Notes under the pieces: generated by a model | What the model was told of the DNA's origin: nothing | Database searches by the model: none | The model's input: the letters and a program-made list of their open reading frames with translations, nothing else | Shown here: positions 1 to 8,874 of the stretch, in pieces | Numbering within the stretch: the stretch's first letter is position 1 | Layout: each line of letters starts with the position of its first letter | Made by a program: the position numbers and the translations under genes | Source of the DNA: Curtobacterium sp. VKM Ac-1376 | GTDB lineage: Bacteria > Actinomycetota > Actinomycetes > Actinomycetales > Microbacteriaceae | Length of the DNA: 64,000 nucleotides | Reading direction: 5' to 3' | NCBI RefSeq assembly: GCF_015351025.1 | Contig: NZ_JADKRV010000007.1 | Coordinates: forward strand, 107,616 to 171,615

Positions 1-1
1 G

Positions 2-2926
2 CGTGCCCGCGGTGTCGGCGACATCCAGATGACCATGGCGACCGTCGACGACACGTTCGACCTCCGCCGGCTCGAGGAGTTCGTGCCGGCGCGGTTCCAC
101 CACCTCGAGTTGACCGGGCGCGTGCCCGGGCTCGTCATCCGCGACACGTACCAGGAGCTCGCCTACACGCTGCAGACCCGCCTCGGCATCGGCGACTCCG
201 GCGGCGGCAACCGGGCGATGCGCCTGCTCGCCCGGATCCAGGCGGGGCAGCACCTGCCGACCGTCGACGCGCTGTACAAGTCGCTCGTGCTCGAGACCCC
301 GGGCACGTACGAGGCCGCCGACCGCGCCCTCGCGCACTTCTCGGCCCTCGACGAGGCGTACGAGGCGATGGACACCGAGGAGCGCAAGGTCCGCATCCTC
401 TCCCCCATCACGGACCTGCACGCCGAGATCTCGCGCGCCACCGAAGCCGCAGCGGCGCTGGACGGCATCGCCACCGGCGCCGAGGTCTCGCCGTTCGCGC
501 ACTGGACCGCGTCCCGCAAGCGCGAGCTGCTCGACGCCGAGGTCGACCGGAACGGGCGTGAGCGCACGGCGTCCCGAGCCGAGGTCGCCGCGGCCGAGGC
601 CCGGCACGCCGCCGTCGAGATCGAGCTGCGTGACGCCGAAGCACGGCTCCGCGACCAGGGCGGCAACGCGTTGGCGCAGCTCGAGGACCGCATCGAGCGA
701 CTGACGCGCGAGCGCGACGGGGTGGTCCGCACCCGCACGACGTTCGACGAGCGGACCGCGGTGCTCGGCACGGCCGTCGCCACGGAAACCGACTTCACCG
801 CTGCCCAGCGCACCTCGCACGACTTCCTCGGCTCGTACGCCGCACAGCGCACCGCGCTCGACGAGCGACGTGACGCCCTGACCCGCGAGGAGTACCCGCT
901 CCTCGACCGCGAGCGGTCCCTACGGCAGGAGCGGCAGTCGCTCGAGCACCGGCAGGGTGCGATGCCGCTGCCGATGCACGAGGCCCGGCTCGCGATGGCC
1001 CGCGCCGCCGGCATCGACCCGTCCGAGCTGCCGTTCGTCGCCGAGCTGCTCGACGTCCGGCCCGGCGAGGAGCGCTGGCGAACGGCGATCGAGTCCGTGC
1101 TGGCCCCGGTCGCCCGCACGCTGCTCGTCGACCAGGACCGCCTGGCCGAGTTCAGCGAGGCGATCGACGCGCTCCGCCTGCCGGTCCGCGTGCAGTTCGA
1201 GGGTGTGCCGACCGGCCCGCACCTGGACCTCGACGGCGACCCCTCGATGGTCTCCGGCAAGCTCGCGATCAAGCCGTCGCCGTTCAGCACCTGGGTGCGC
1301 GAACGCATCGAGTCCGAGCGCACCGACGCCCGCTGCGTCACGTCGGCCTCGGAACTCGGAGGTGGCGGCCGTCGTGTCACGGAGTCCGGGCAGCTCCGGG
1401 ACGGCCGCCGCGGTGCGCACGGTGACCGGCGTCAGGCGAACGTCATCGGCTTCACGAACGAGGCCCGTGTGGCCGCGGTCGAGCAGGAGCTCGCGGCCAT
1501 CGCGCAGGACCTCGCCACGCTCGAGGCCCGCAGGACCGACGTCGCGCAGGACCTCACGGCGCTCGACGTCCTGCGGGCCGCACACCAGCACGTGGTCGAC
1601 GTCACCTGGGCGGCGATCGACGTCGAGGGCGTCGAGGCCTCCCTCGCCCGGCTCGACGAGGAGCGCCACGCCCTGCTCGCCGCCGACGACGGACTCCGGA
1701 CGCTCCGCGGCTCGGTCGCCCGGCTGCGCAAGTCCCTGGACGAAGCCGCAGACCGCCGCTCGGCCGCCCGACTCTCCGTCCAGCGGCTCGAGGAGCGACA
1801 CGCGGTGCTCGTCGACGGCCAGGACGCCGCCGCCGAGATCCTCGAGCGCTTCGAGGCGTCGCCAGAGGCCCTGCCGGACGACCGGCAGTCCCGGCTGCTC
1901 GAGGAGACCTTCGAGGAGATCGGCGCTCCCGAGGGTGTGGACGGCTTCGACGACGCCAGCCGGAGGCTGAAGCGGCGGCTCGAGGAACGGCTCACCCAGG
2001 CGCTCGACGGTGCCGCGGCCGCCTCGACCTCACTGACCCTGACGTTCCAGCGGTACCAGGACGCCTGGCCCGACCCGAACCTCGGCACCGGGGTCGCGTC
2101 CTACCCGGACTACCACGCCATCCTCGACCAGATCGTCGCCACCGGCCTGCACGCCCGCCGCACCGAGTGGCGCCGACGGCTGTCGCAGTGGAGCGGCGAG
2201 GACCTCGTCCCGCTCGCCGGTGCCTTCGACCGCGCCGTCGTGGAGATCGAGGAGCGGCTCGAGCCGGTCAACGAGATCCTGCGTGAGCTGCCCTTCGGCG
2301 CGAACCGGGACCGTCTGAAGATCCAGATCCGCCGCGTCACCCGCGAGGACGTCACCGCGTTCCGCCGTGAGCTCCGCGCGCTGTCCGCGTCCGTCGACAC
2401 CGAGCTCACCGACGACGTGCTCGAGACCCGGTTCCGCCGGCTCCGGCGCTTCATGGCGGTCATCCGCCCCGACCCGGACGCCGCACGCGGTCGCACGACC
2501 CAGCGCGACGCCGTGCTCGACGTCCGTCGGCACATGGAGATCACCGCGGTCCGGTACGACACGTCCGGCAACGACCTCGGCGTGTACTCGTCGCTCGGCG
2601 ACAAGTCCGGCGGCGAGACGCAGGAGCTCGTCGCGTTCATCGTCGGTGCCGCGCTCCGGTACCAGCTCGGCGACGAGACGCGTCCGCGGCCTCGGTTCGC
2701 GCCGGTGTTCCTCGACGAGGCGTTCATCAAGGCGGACTCGGAGTTCGCCGGCCGTGCCGTCACTGCGTGGCTCCGGCTCGGGTTCCAGCTCGTCGTGAGC
2801 GCGCCGCTCGACAAGGTGACCGCGCTCGAACCGTCGATGGAGCGGCTGCTCTCGATGCGCAAGCACCCCGAGACGGGCCACTCGTCGATCACCGAGATCG
2901 CGCGGGTGGAGCCGGCCGCCGTCTGA
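2..2926 (+). CDS. jetC: Wadjet JetC / MksB-type SMC ATPase, 5' truncated by window edge
   Basis: The reading frame is open to the left edge, so the N-terminus with the Walker A loop is outside the window. What remains is about 974 residues. It has long charged coiled-coil stretches (about 500-930 and 1480-2000), a central hinge-like globular part (about 960-1460), and a C-terminal ATPase lobe with the ABC signature SGGE at 2606-2617 and Walker B VFLDE at 2705-2719. This architecture matches the MukB-like ATPase of Wadjet/MksBEF plasmid-defence and condensin complexes (JetC, MksB, EptC). The family acts with a kleisin (JetA), a KITE protein (JetB) and usually a TOPRIM nuclease (JetD). The next gene downstream is not a nuclease. 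Family assignment is fairly sure; whether this is a full defence system cannot be judged from here. Confidence 0.78.
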   Translation, partial: RARGVGDIQMTMATVDDTFDLRRLEEFVPARFHHLELTGRVPGLVIRDTYQELAYTLQTRLGIGDSGGGNRAMRLLARIQAGQHLPTVDALYKSLVLETPGTYEAADRALAHFSALDEAYEAMDTEERKVRILSPITDLHAEISRATEAAAALDGIATGAEVSPFAHWTASRKRELLDAEVDRNGRERTASRAEVAAAEARHAAVEIELRDAEARLRDQGGNALAQLEDRIERLTRERDGVVRTRTTFDERTAVLGTAVATETDFTAAQRTSHDFLGSYAAQRTALDERRDALTREEYPLLDRERSLRQERQSLEHRQGAMPLPMHEARLAMARAAGIDPSELPFVAELLDVRPGEERWRTAIESVLAPVARTLLVDQDRLAEFSEAIDALRLPVRVQFEGVPTGPHLDLDGDPSMVSGKLAIKPSPFSTWVRERIESERTDARCVTSASELGGGGRRVTESGQLRDGRRGAHGDRRQANVIGFTNEARVAAVEQELAAIAQDLATLEARRTDVAQDLTALDVLRAAHQHVVDVTWAAIDVEGVEASLARLDEERHALLAADDGLRTLRGSVARLRKSLDEAADRRSAARLSVQRLEERHAVLVDGQDAAAEILERFEASPEALPDDRQSRLLEETFEEIGAPEGVDGFDDASRRLKRRLEERLTQALDGAAAASTSLTLTFQRYQDAWPDPNLGTGVASYPDYHAILDQIVATGLHARRTEWRRRLSQWSGEDLVPLAGAFDRAVVEIEERLEPVNEILRELPFGANRDRLKIQIRRVTREDVTAFRRELRALSASVDTELTDDVLETRFRRLRRFMAVIRPDPDAARGRTTQRDAVLDVRRHMEITAVRYDTSGNDLGVYSSLGDKSGGETQELVAFIVGAALRYQLGDETRPRPRFAPVFLDEAFIKADSEFAGRAVTAWLRLGFQLVVSAPLDKVTALEPSMERLLSMRKHPETGHSSITEIARVEPAAV

Positions 2927-2939
2927 CGCGGGCCTTGGT

Positions 2940-3046
2940 GAGTGGTCGCAACACCCCGCTAACGTTCGCCGAGGGGTCACGTACTGTCGGATGGCGGCGG
3001 CGCAGCCGACAGTTCGTGACCACTCGAAGCGCTGTCGGCGGGGTGT
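2940..3046. repeat. nested inverted repeats downstream of jetC
   Basis: Three inverted pairs interlock: GAGTGGTC (2940-2947) with GACCACTC (3018-3025); ACACCCCGC (2951-2959) with GCGGGGTGT (3038-3046); and TCACGTACTGTCGG (2977-2990) with CCGACAGTTCGTGA (3006-3019), which has one mismatch. A single transcript could fold into alternative stems here. There is no T-run, so if it is a terminator it is of the hairpin-only type common in actinobacteria. Confidence 0.55.
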
Positions 3047-3130
3047 CCTGACCACCCGGTGGCCGGGCCGTCAGCGTGTCGACAGGTGCCGCACAGACGT
3101 TCCATGACCACGCGCCGCTACGGTGATGGC

Positions 3131-3433
3131 GTGTTCGGACGCCGCCGCTCCCCCAGTCCCCGCCCCGACGACGCTCCCGGTCTCGGCATCGGCGCCCTCG
3201 TGCAGGTCATCGACACCGCGCAGGGCGGAGAGCGCTGGGCGGACGAACCGATCGGGGTGATCGTGGCTCCGGGCGGCAACCAGCTCGTGGGGTACCCCGG
3301 TGTCGGCGAGCCGCTGTCGTGGACCGTGGCGTTCGAGGAGCCCGTGTACACGAAGGACGGCCGCGGCCCCTTCGAGCGCGCGACCGTCCTGAGTCGTCAG
3401 CTGGTGCCGGTCACGACCGACAGCGGCGAGTAG
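3131..3433 (+). CDS. conserved-looking small hypothetical protein
   Basis: A 100-residue protein of unknown function. The first 20 residues are basic and proline-rich (FGRRRSPSPRP). The rest looks like a compact beta-rich domain with VQVID, GVIVAPGG and WTVAFEEPVY segments. No signal peptide, membrane helix or catalytic motif is visible. The GTG at 3131 is preferred because GGTGA lies five bases upstream; ATG at 3104 is in frame and possible. It stands alone between the jetC inverted repeats and a convergent mini-gene, so its neighbours give no clue to function. Confidence 0.6.
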   Translation: MFGRRRSPSPRPDDAPGLGIGALVQVIDTAQGGERWADEPIGVIVAPGGNQLVGYPGVGEPLSWTVAFEEPVYTKDGRGPFERATVLSRQLVPVTTDSGE

Positions 3434-3447
3434 TCCGGGTCAGGGAC

Positions 3448-3555
3448 TCAGTACTCCTCGGAGCCGCTCTTCATCATGGCCGCGACCGCCATGCAGCAGC
3501 CCACACCACCGAGGACGCCGATGCCGATGATGATGCCTGCGATGAGTTCGAGCAT
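3448..3555 (-). CDS. 35-residue single-pass membrane mini-protein
   Basis: This short frame starts with ATG at 3555, eight bases after a strong AAGGAG ribosome binding site, and encodes 35 residues. After MLELIAG comes a continuous hydrophobic helix rich in Ile and Gly, with two adjacent cysteines at residues 20-21, then a short polar tail (KSGSEEY). The composition fits one transmembrane segment. Function is unknown. It lies 41 bp downstream of the POT transporter stop on the same strand, so it could be co-transcribed and might be an accessory subunit, but that is only positional inference. Confidence 0.6.
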   Translation of the reverse strand: MLELIAGIIIGIGVLGGVGCCMAVAAMMKSGSEEY

Positions 3556-3596
3556 GGGGTGACTCCTTGGTTGCGTCGGCCGTGGCTTCCGTCAGG

Positions 3597-5072
3597 TTAG
3601 CGGATGCCGCGCATCAGCCTCAGCACCGGCTTGGCGATGACGAGCAGGACCACGCCGACGGCCACGGCGACCAGCCCGAGGACAGTGAAGTAGGGCGCTT
3701 CGTTCGCCGGGTCGTAGTACCGGGACAACACACCGGTGACCGCGGTGCCGAGCGACACCGACAGGAAGAACAGCGCGACCATCTGCGTCTGGAACTTCGG
3801 CGGGGCGAGCTTCGTCGCGACGGACTGCCCGACCGGTGAGAGCAGCAGCTCGGCCAGGGTGAAGACGAGCAGGATGCCGACCAGCACGAGCAGCGGCGTG
3901 CCGTTCTCGCCCGAGCCGACGAAGGGCAGGAACAGCAGGAAGGCGAGGCCCATGATGCCGGTGCCGAGGACGAACTTCGTCGGGGTGGACGGCTGACGGG
4001 GACCGAGCTTCGTCCACATCGCGGCGAACACGCCGGACAGCAGGATGATGAAGACCGGGTTGATCGACTGGACCCACGACACCGGCATCTCCCACCCGAA
4101 CAGCGAGCGGTCGAGCCGTTCGTCGGAGTAGACGGTCACGACGGTGAACTGCTGCTGGTAGAGCGACCAGAAGACGGCGCTGCCGATGAACAGTGGGATG
4201 AACGCGAACACCCGGGACCGCTCGTCGCGCGTCAGACCGCTCGACAGGATCACGACGAAGTAGGCGATGGTCGCGACGATGACGATCGCGACGACGACGG
4301 TGGGCAGGTTGCCGACGTTCAGCAGGCCGGTCAGGACCGCGACGACGACCACCGCGAGCACGACGAGCACCGCGCCGCCGATGAGGGGCAGGCGCCGACG
4401 GTCGACGGGGTTCGTGACGTCGCGGACGGACTCCGGCAGCTTCCGGCGGCGGACGGCGTACTGCACCAGCCCGGCCGCCATGCCGACGGCCGCGAGCCCG
4501 AAGCCGTAGTGGAAGCCGAGGGAGCTCTGCAGCAGGCCGGTCAGCAGCGGCCCGAAGAACGCGCCGAGGTTGACGCCGAGGTAGTACAGCGAGAAGCCGG
4601 CGTCGCGACGCGGGTCCTCGCGGCTGTACAGGCCGCCGACGATGGTCGTGGCGGTGGCCTTCAGCCCGCCGGAGCCCAGCGCGATGAGCACCAGGCCGAC
4701 GCCGACACCCGCGACCCCGGGGATGAGCGCCAGGGCGATGTGCCCGAGCATCACGACGACCGCGCTGCCGAACAGCGTCCGGTCCGCGCCGATCAGTCGG
4801 TCGGCGATCCAAGCACCGATGATCGTGAACAGGTAGACAGCACCGCCGTACGCGCCCATGATGCCGCTGGCGATGCCCTTGTCGATGCCCAGGCCGCCCT
4901 GCGACATCGTGTAGTACATGTAGATGAGGACGATGCCCTGCATCCCGTAGAACGAGAAGCGCTCCCAGAGCTCGACCGCGAACGGTGTGGAGAGCTCGAA
5001 CGGTTGCCCGAAGAAGGTGCGTCCGGGACGGCCGTCGCGGTCCGCGGGGGTGGTACGTGACATGGCGGCCAT
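3597..5072 (-). CDS. POT/PTR family proton-dependent oligopeptide transporter
   Basis: A 491-residue membrane protein of the proton-coupled oligopeptide (POT, DtpT/DtpA) branch of the major facilitator superfamily, expected to import di- and tripeptides across the cytoplasmic membrane. The family signatures are clear: the N-terminal helix ELWERFSFYGMQ, which carries the ExxER proton-coupling motif, and the segment GGLKATATTIVGGLYSREDPRRDAGFS, split by the family's 'YY..N.G..' stretch (LYYLGVNLGAF). About fourteen hydrophobic segments follow. ATG at 5072 gives MAAMSRTT, with a G-rich stretch just upstream; ATG at 5063 is an alternative. The frame runs further upstream without homology. It is divergent from the acyl-CoA oxidase gene. 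Confidence 0.9.
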   Translation of the reverse strand: MAAMSRTTPADRDGRPGRTFFGQPFELSTPFAVELWERFSFYGMQGIVLIYMYYTMSQGGLGIDKGIASGIMGAYGGAVYLFTIIGAWIADRLIGADRTLFGSAVVVMLGHIALALIPGVAGVGVGLVLIALGSGGLKATATTIVGGLYSREDPRRDAGFSLYYLGVNLGAFFGPLLTGLLQSSLGFHYGFGLAAVGMAAGLVQYAVRRRKLPESVRDVTNPVDRRRLPLIGGAVLVVLAVVVVAVLTGLLNVGNLPTVVVAIVIVATIAYFVVILSSGLTRDERSRVFAFIPLFIGSAVFWSLYQQQFTVVTVYSDERLDRSLFGWEMPVSWVQSINPVFIILLSGVFAAMWTKLGPRQPSTPTKFVLGTGIMGLAFLLFLPFVGSGENGTPLLVLVGILLVFTLAELLLSPVGQSVATKLAPPKFQTQMVALFFLSVSLGTAVTGVLSRYYDPANEAPYFTVLGLVAVAVGVVLLVIAKPVLRLMRGIR

Positions 5073-5262
5073 GTCTGCCCCCGGCCGGGTGGGCGCGCCC
5101 AATCGTCGACGGTGCCTCACGTGTTTGGAGGGTTCCCACGACCCCGTCGGTGCGGGGGCGGCGCCCGGTTGTCCGGCGTGCACGGCGTTCACACCGCTGT
5201 CGGCAGCGGTGTCTAGCGTGGGTGGGGCAACACGGTCACCGCAGCTCAGGAGGACTCCGCCC

Positions 5263-7377
5263 ATGGTCGACACCGCATCCGCTCAGCGCTCCACCGCCCA
5301 GGACCTCGACGCCCCGGACGCGCCGAACGCCGACGCCGCGGGCGACCCGGCAGCGGGCACCCCCACCGCAGGCACCGACACCGACGTCCGCATCGACGTC
5401 GAGCTGGTCGAGGAACTCCTGCTCGGCCGCTGGGCCGAGGACCGCCGGATCTCCCGCAGGCTCGCACTCGACCCCGCGGTGCAGAAGGTCGAGGGACAGC
5501 CGATCGCCGAGCACCGGGCCCGGGTGCTCGAGCAGCTCCGGATCCTCGTCGACGCCGGTGCGATCCAGCGTCCGTACCCCGCCGAGTTCGGCGGCCAGAG
5601 CAACCACGGCGGCAACCTCGCGGCGTTCGAGGAACTGGTCACCGCCGACCCGTCCATGCAGATCAAGGCCGGCGTGCAGTGGGGCCTGTTCGGCTCCGCC
5701 GTGCACCACCTGGGCACCGAGGCGAACCACCGCGCGTTCCTGCCCGGGATCGTCTCGTTCGACGTGCCCGGCTGCTTCGCGATGACCGAGACCGGGCACG
5801 GCTCCGACGTGCAGAGCATCGCGACGACGGCGACGTACGACCCAGCAACGCAGGAGTTCGAGATCCACACGCCGTTCCGCGGCGCGTGGAAGGACTACAT
5901 CGGCAACGCCGCACTGCACGGCCGTGCCGCCGTCGTGTTCGCGAAGCTGGTCACCGCGGGTGTCGACCACGGCGTACACGCGTTCTACGTCCCGCTGCGC
6001 GACGACTCCGGGGCGTTCCTGCCCGGGGTCCGCGGCGAGGACGACGGGCCGAAGGGCGGCCTGAACGGCATCGACAACGGCCGGCTCGCGTTCGACCACG
6101 TCAGGGTCCCCCGCACGAACCTGCTGAACCGGTACGGCGACGTCGCCGTGGACGGCACGTACTCCTCGCCCATCGCCTCGCCGGGTCGCCGCTTCTTCAC
6201 CATGCTCGGCACGCTGGTGCAGGGCCGGGTGTCCCTCGACGGTGCCGCGGTCGTCGCACAGAAGATCGGGCTGCAGATCGCCCTGACCTACGCGATGCAG
6301 CGCCGCCAGTTCCCGACCGGTGACGGGACGGAGGGCGTGCTGCTCGACTACGGCCGGCACCAGCGCCGCCTGATCCCCCGCCTGGCGACGGTGTTCGCGC
6401 AGTCGTTCGCACACGAGAAGCTCCTGCGCACCTTCGACGACGTCTTCAGCGGGCGCGAGGACACGCCTGAGCGCCGCGAGGACCTGGAGACCCAGGCCGC
6501 CGCCTTCAAATCGATGTCCACCTGGTCGGCCTTGGACACCCTGCAGGAGTGCCGTGAGGCCTGCGGCGGCGCCGGCTTCCTGGCCGAGAACCGCCTGACG
6601 GGCCTGCGCGCCGACCTCGATGTCTACGTGACGTTCGAGGGCGACAACACCGTGTTGCTCCAGCTCGTCGGCAAGCGCCTGCTCACCGAGTTCCGTGCGA
6701 AGGCCCCGAAGGACCCGGCCTCCACCGCGAAGTTCGTCGCCGCCCTCGCCGCGGGCAAGCTCGCCGACGCGTCCGGCATCCGTCGCCTCGGGCAGACCGT
6801 GGCCGATCGCGGGTCCCTGTCCGCGAGCGTCGCTGACCTGCAGGACTCCCGGACGCAGCGTGACCTGCTCGCGGGCCGTGTCGACACGATGGTGTCCGAG
6901 ATCGGGATGCGCCTGGCCTCGGCCGGCAAGGACCGCTCCCGCGCGGCTCGCCTGCTGAACCGCTCGCAGCACGAGCTCATCGAGGCGTCCAAGGCGCACG
7001 CCGAGCTCATGCAGTGGGACGCGTTCACCGAGGCGCTCGACGAGGTCCCCGAGGGTGACAGCCGCCGTGTGCTGGTCTGGCTGCGCGACCTGTTCGCCCT
7101 CGGCCTGCTCGAGCAGCACCTCGATTGGTACCTGCTGCACGGTCGGCTGTCGGCCCAGCGCGGACGCGCCGTGTCGGCGTACATCGATCGGCTCGTCGCC
7201 CGGATCCGTCCGATCGTCCCGCAGCTGATCGAGACGTTCGGGTACGAGCCCGGCCACGTCCGCGCTCCCATCGCACTCGGCGCCGAGCAGGCACGGCAGG
7301 ACGAGGCACGCGCGTGGTTCGCCGCCGAGGCCGCCGCGGGCCGTTCGCCCGAGCAGGAGAAGAAGCCGCGCCCGTGA
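5263..7377 (+). CDS. acyl-CoA oxidase (ACOX family, FAD-dependent)
   Basis: A 704-residue protein of the acyl-CoA oxidase/dehydrogenase superfamily. It should oxidise acyl-CoA to 2-enoyl-CoA, passing electrons to oxygen, in the cytoplasmic beta-oxidation route. The FAD/substrate region includes FAMTETGHGSDV and WKDYIGNAALHG. The ACOX hallmark CREACGGAGF is followed by a TFEGDN motif in which Glu459 is the expected catalytic base. Length matches the peroxisomal-type oxidases (650-720), well above dehydrogenases (about 390). The first 45 residues are acidic low complexity. ATG at 5263 is chosen because CAGGAGGA sits ten bases upstream. Its stop codon overlaps the first half-site of the operator of the next gene. 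Confidence 0.92.
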   Translation: MVDTASAQRSTAQDLDAPDAPNADAAGDPAAGTPTAGTDTDVRIDVELVEELLLGRWAEDRRISRRLALDPAVQKVEGQPIAEHRARVLEQLRILVDAGAIQRPYPAEFGGQSNHGGNLAAFEELVTADPSMQIKAGVQWGLFGSAVHHLGTEANHRAFLPGIVSFDVPGCFAMTETGHGSDVQSIATTATYDPATQEFEIHTPFRGAWKDYIGNAALHGRAAVVFAKLVTAGVDHGVHAFYVPLRDDSGAFLPGVRGEDDGPKGGLNGIDNGRLAFDHVRVPRTNLLNRYGDVAVDGTYSSPIASPGRRFFTMLGTLVQGRVSLDGAAVVAQKIGLQIALTYAMQRRQFPTGDGTEGVLLDYGRHQRRLIPRLATVFAQSFAHEKLLRTFDDVFSGREDTPERREDLETQAAAFKSMSTWSALDTLQECREACGGAGFLAENRLTGLRADLDVYVTFEGDNTVLLQLVGKRLLTEFRAKAPKDPASTAKFVAALAAGKLADASGIRRLGQTVADRGSLSASVADLQDSRTQRDLLAGRVDTMVSEIGMRLASAGKDRSRAARLLNRSQHELIEASKAHAELMQWDAFTEALDEVPEGDSRRVLVWLRDLFALGLLEQHLDWYLLHGRLSAQRGRAVSAYIDRLVARIRPIVPQLIETFGYEPGHVRAPIALGAEQARQDEARAWFAAEAAAGRSPEQEKKPRP

Positions 7378-7425
7378 TCAACCCTGAGGGGTTGATTTCG
7401 ACGAAATCAACCCGGTAGGGTTGAT
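7377..7425. promoter_or_regulatory. double-dyad operator before the satD-like gene
   Basis: Four 8-bp half-sites alternate in orientation: ATCAACCC (7377-7384), GGGTTGAT (7389-7396), ATCAACCC (7406-7413), GGGTTGAT (7418-7425). They form two copies of ATCAACCC-N4-GGGTTGAT, and the inner pair also makes a perfect 25-bp palindrome centred on 7401 (7389-7413). It ends 13 bp before the ATG of the satD-like gene and overlaps the acyl-CoA oxidase stop, so a bound protein would block transcription and perhaps translation of that gene. Confidence 0.75.
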
Positions 7426-7438
7426 CGCGGGGGTCATC

Positions 7439-8041
7439 ATGTACGCACTGACCGTCGACCAGGTCGACAGCCGACACGACGACGACCGCGTCGAGGCTGC
7501 GCTCCGTCGCGTCGCCGACGCGATCGGCAGCCGAGCCGTCCTGGCACCCGAGCGCACGGCCGGTGACGAGTTCCAGCTCCTGCTCGACGACGCCGGGGTG
7601 GCCCTCGACGTGCTGCTCGACCTGACACGCCAGGGCGAGTGGAGCGTCGGGCTCGGCGTCGGCGCGGTCGACGAGCCGTTGCCGACCTCGACCCGCGCAG
7701 CCCGGGGCGCAGCGTTCCTGAGCGCGCGCGAGGCGGTCGAGCGTGCGAAGACCGTCCCCGAGCACGTCGCGGTGGAGATCGCGCCGGATCGCCGACTGCG
7801 GACCGCTGACGTCGAGCCGCTCGTCGCCCAGGCCGTCCGCGCCCGCGCACGTCGCTCCGACGAGGGCTGGGAGCTGGCGGACCTGCTGCGGGCCGGGCAC
7901 TCCCGGGTCGACGCCGCCGGCATCCTCGGGATCACCCCGCAGGCCGTCGCCAAGCGCTACGGCACCGCCGAACTGCGGACGGACGACGCCGTCCGTGCCG
8001 CCCTCGTCCGCCTGCTCACGGAAGCCGCCCTGCCCGCATGA
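7439..8041 (+). CDS. SatD-family protein, likely DNA-binding
   Basis: A 200-residue protein that starts YALTVDQVDSR, matching the SatD family N-terminal signature (hydrophobic-x-D-x-(I/V)-x-SR). The middle has a GDEFQLLLDD segment and a GVGVGAV-type strand. The C-terminal 55 residues read as a helix-turn-helix (HSRVDAAGILGITPQAVAKRYG). The combination suggests a sensor domain plus DNA-binding domain, and the operator just upstream suggests autoregulation; both are inference. ATG at 7439 is chosen over an upstream TTG (7421) because GGGGG lies nine bases before it. Its stop overlaps the start of the membrane partner gene, so the two are translationally coupled. Confidence 0.75.
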   Translation: MYALTVDQVDSRHDDDRVEAALRRVADAIGSRAVLAPERTAGDEFQLLLDDAGVALDVLLDLTRQGEWSVGLGVGAVDEPLPTSTRAARGAAFLSAREAVERAKTVPEHVAVEIAPDRRLRTADVEPLVAQAVRARARRSDEGWELADLLRAGHSRVDAAGILGITPQAVAKRYGTAELRTDDAVRAALVRLLTEAALPA

Positions 8042-8610
8042 CCCTCGCCGTCACCGTCTGGGGGCTCGGGTCCCTGCTCTTCCTCGCCGCGGCCGCCGTC
8101 AGCGTCGTCCGCCGTCTGCCACTGCTGGTCCGTGCGGTCCCGTCCGTGGTGCTCGTCGTCGCGCTGCTGCTCGCCCAGACCCTGCAGCTGGTCCCGTCGC
8201 CACCCGGCCTGCCGCTCGGCACCCTCGGGATCGTCGCGGTGTGCATCGTCGCGGTGCTCGCCGGCAGCGCGGTGACCGGAGTCGTCCTCGGCCTCGCGAT
8301 GCGGGACGACGTCGAGCGCGGGCAGCACGGCGGGATCCTGGTCGCCAACGTCGACGAACCAGTGCCCGAACGGCCGCGGCCCGAGGTGCTGCGCGGCGGC
8401 GCGGTGATCGGGTTCCTGGAGCGGTTCGCGATCGTGGGCGCAGCGCTGGTCGGACACCTCGAGATCGTGGCGGCGGTCATCGCGATCAAGGGGCTCGGGC
8501 GCTTCACCGAACTCGACTCGGCAGCCGCACGGGAACGCTTCATCGTCGGCACGCTGACCAGCACGTGCTGGGCCGGCCTGGCGACGGTCGCCGCGATCGC
8601 CCTGCGCTAA
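8038..8610 (+). CDS. multi-pass membrane protein, partner of the SatD-like protein
   Basis: A 190-residue integral membrane protein with about four hydrophobic helices in the first 90 residues, then a polar linker and a final conserved-looking block (GGAVIGFLERFAIVGA, AIKGLGRF, ERFIVGTLTSTCWAG). I know the ERF...KGLGRF...ERFI-GTL pattern from membrane proteins that sit beside SatD-family genes; no biochemical role is known to me. ATG at 8038 overlaps the satD-like stop by four bases (ATGA), so the pair is one operon. Its last four bases overlap the convergent csrA gene. Confidence 0.7.
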   Translation: MTLAVTVWGLGSLLFLAAAAVSVVRRLPLLVRAVPSVVLVVALLLAQTLQLVPSPPGLPLGTLGIVAVCIVAVLAGSAVTGVVLGLAMRDDVERGQHGGILVANVDEPVPERPRPEVLRGGAVIGFLERFAIVGAALVGHLEIVAAVIAIKGLGRFTELDSAAARERFIVGTLTSTCWAGLATVAAIALR

Positions 8611-8870
8611 GAGTCGGACGCAGCCGAACCGGCAGCACCACCGCGCGCCCCGAGCGCCGCACGCAGCTGCGCTTCGGCGTCGTCCCCGGCGGCAGCGGCC
8701 TCGGCGTTCGCCTCGGCGACGGCCCGCACGACCTCTTCACGCTGGATCTTCACCCCGCGCGGGGCGTCGATGCCGATCCGGACGCCGTCGCCCCGGGAAT
8801 CGAGCACCGTGATGACGATGTCGTCGCCGACGAGGATCCGCTCGCCGACCTTCCGCGTGAGTACCAGCAC
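8607..8870 (-). CDS. csrA: carbon storage regulator CsrA
   Basis: An 87-residue CsrA/RsmA translational regulator. It starts MLVLTRKVGERILVGDDIVI, the near-invariant family N-terminus, and has the conserved segment RIGIDAPRGVKIQREEV. The C-terminus is extended by about 25 Ala/Gly-rich residues. CsrA dimers bind RNA hairpins with ANGGAN loops and usually block ribosome binding. In Gram-positive bacteria its antagonist is FliW, encoded in this window at 45594-45962, and its classic target is flagellin mRNA. The GTG start lies four bases after the stop of the upstream flhF-like gene, so csrA is the last gene of the flhA-side operon. Candidate target hairpins are listed separately. Confidence 0.97.
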   Translation of the reverse strand: MLVLTRKVGERILVGDDIVITVLDSRGDGVRIGIDAPRGVKIQREEVVRAVAEANAEAAAAGDDAEAQLRAALGARGGAAGSAASDS

Positions 8871-8874
8871 CCGG

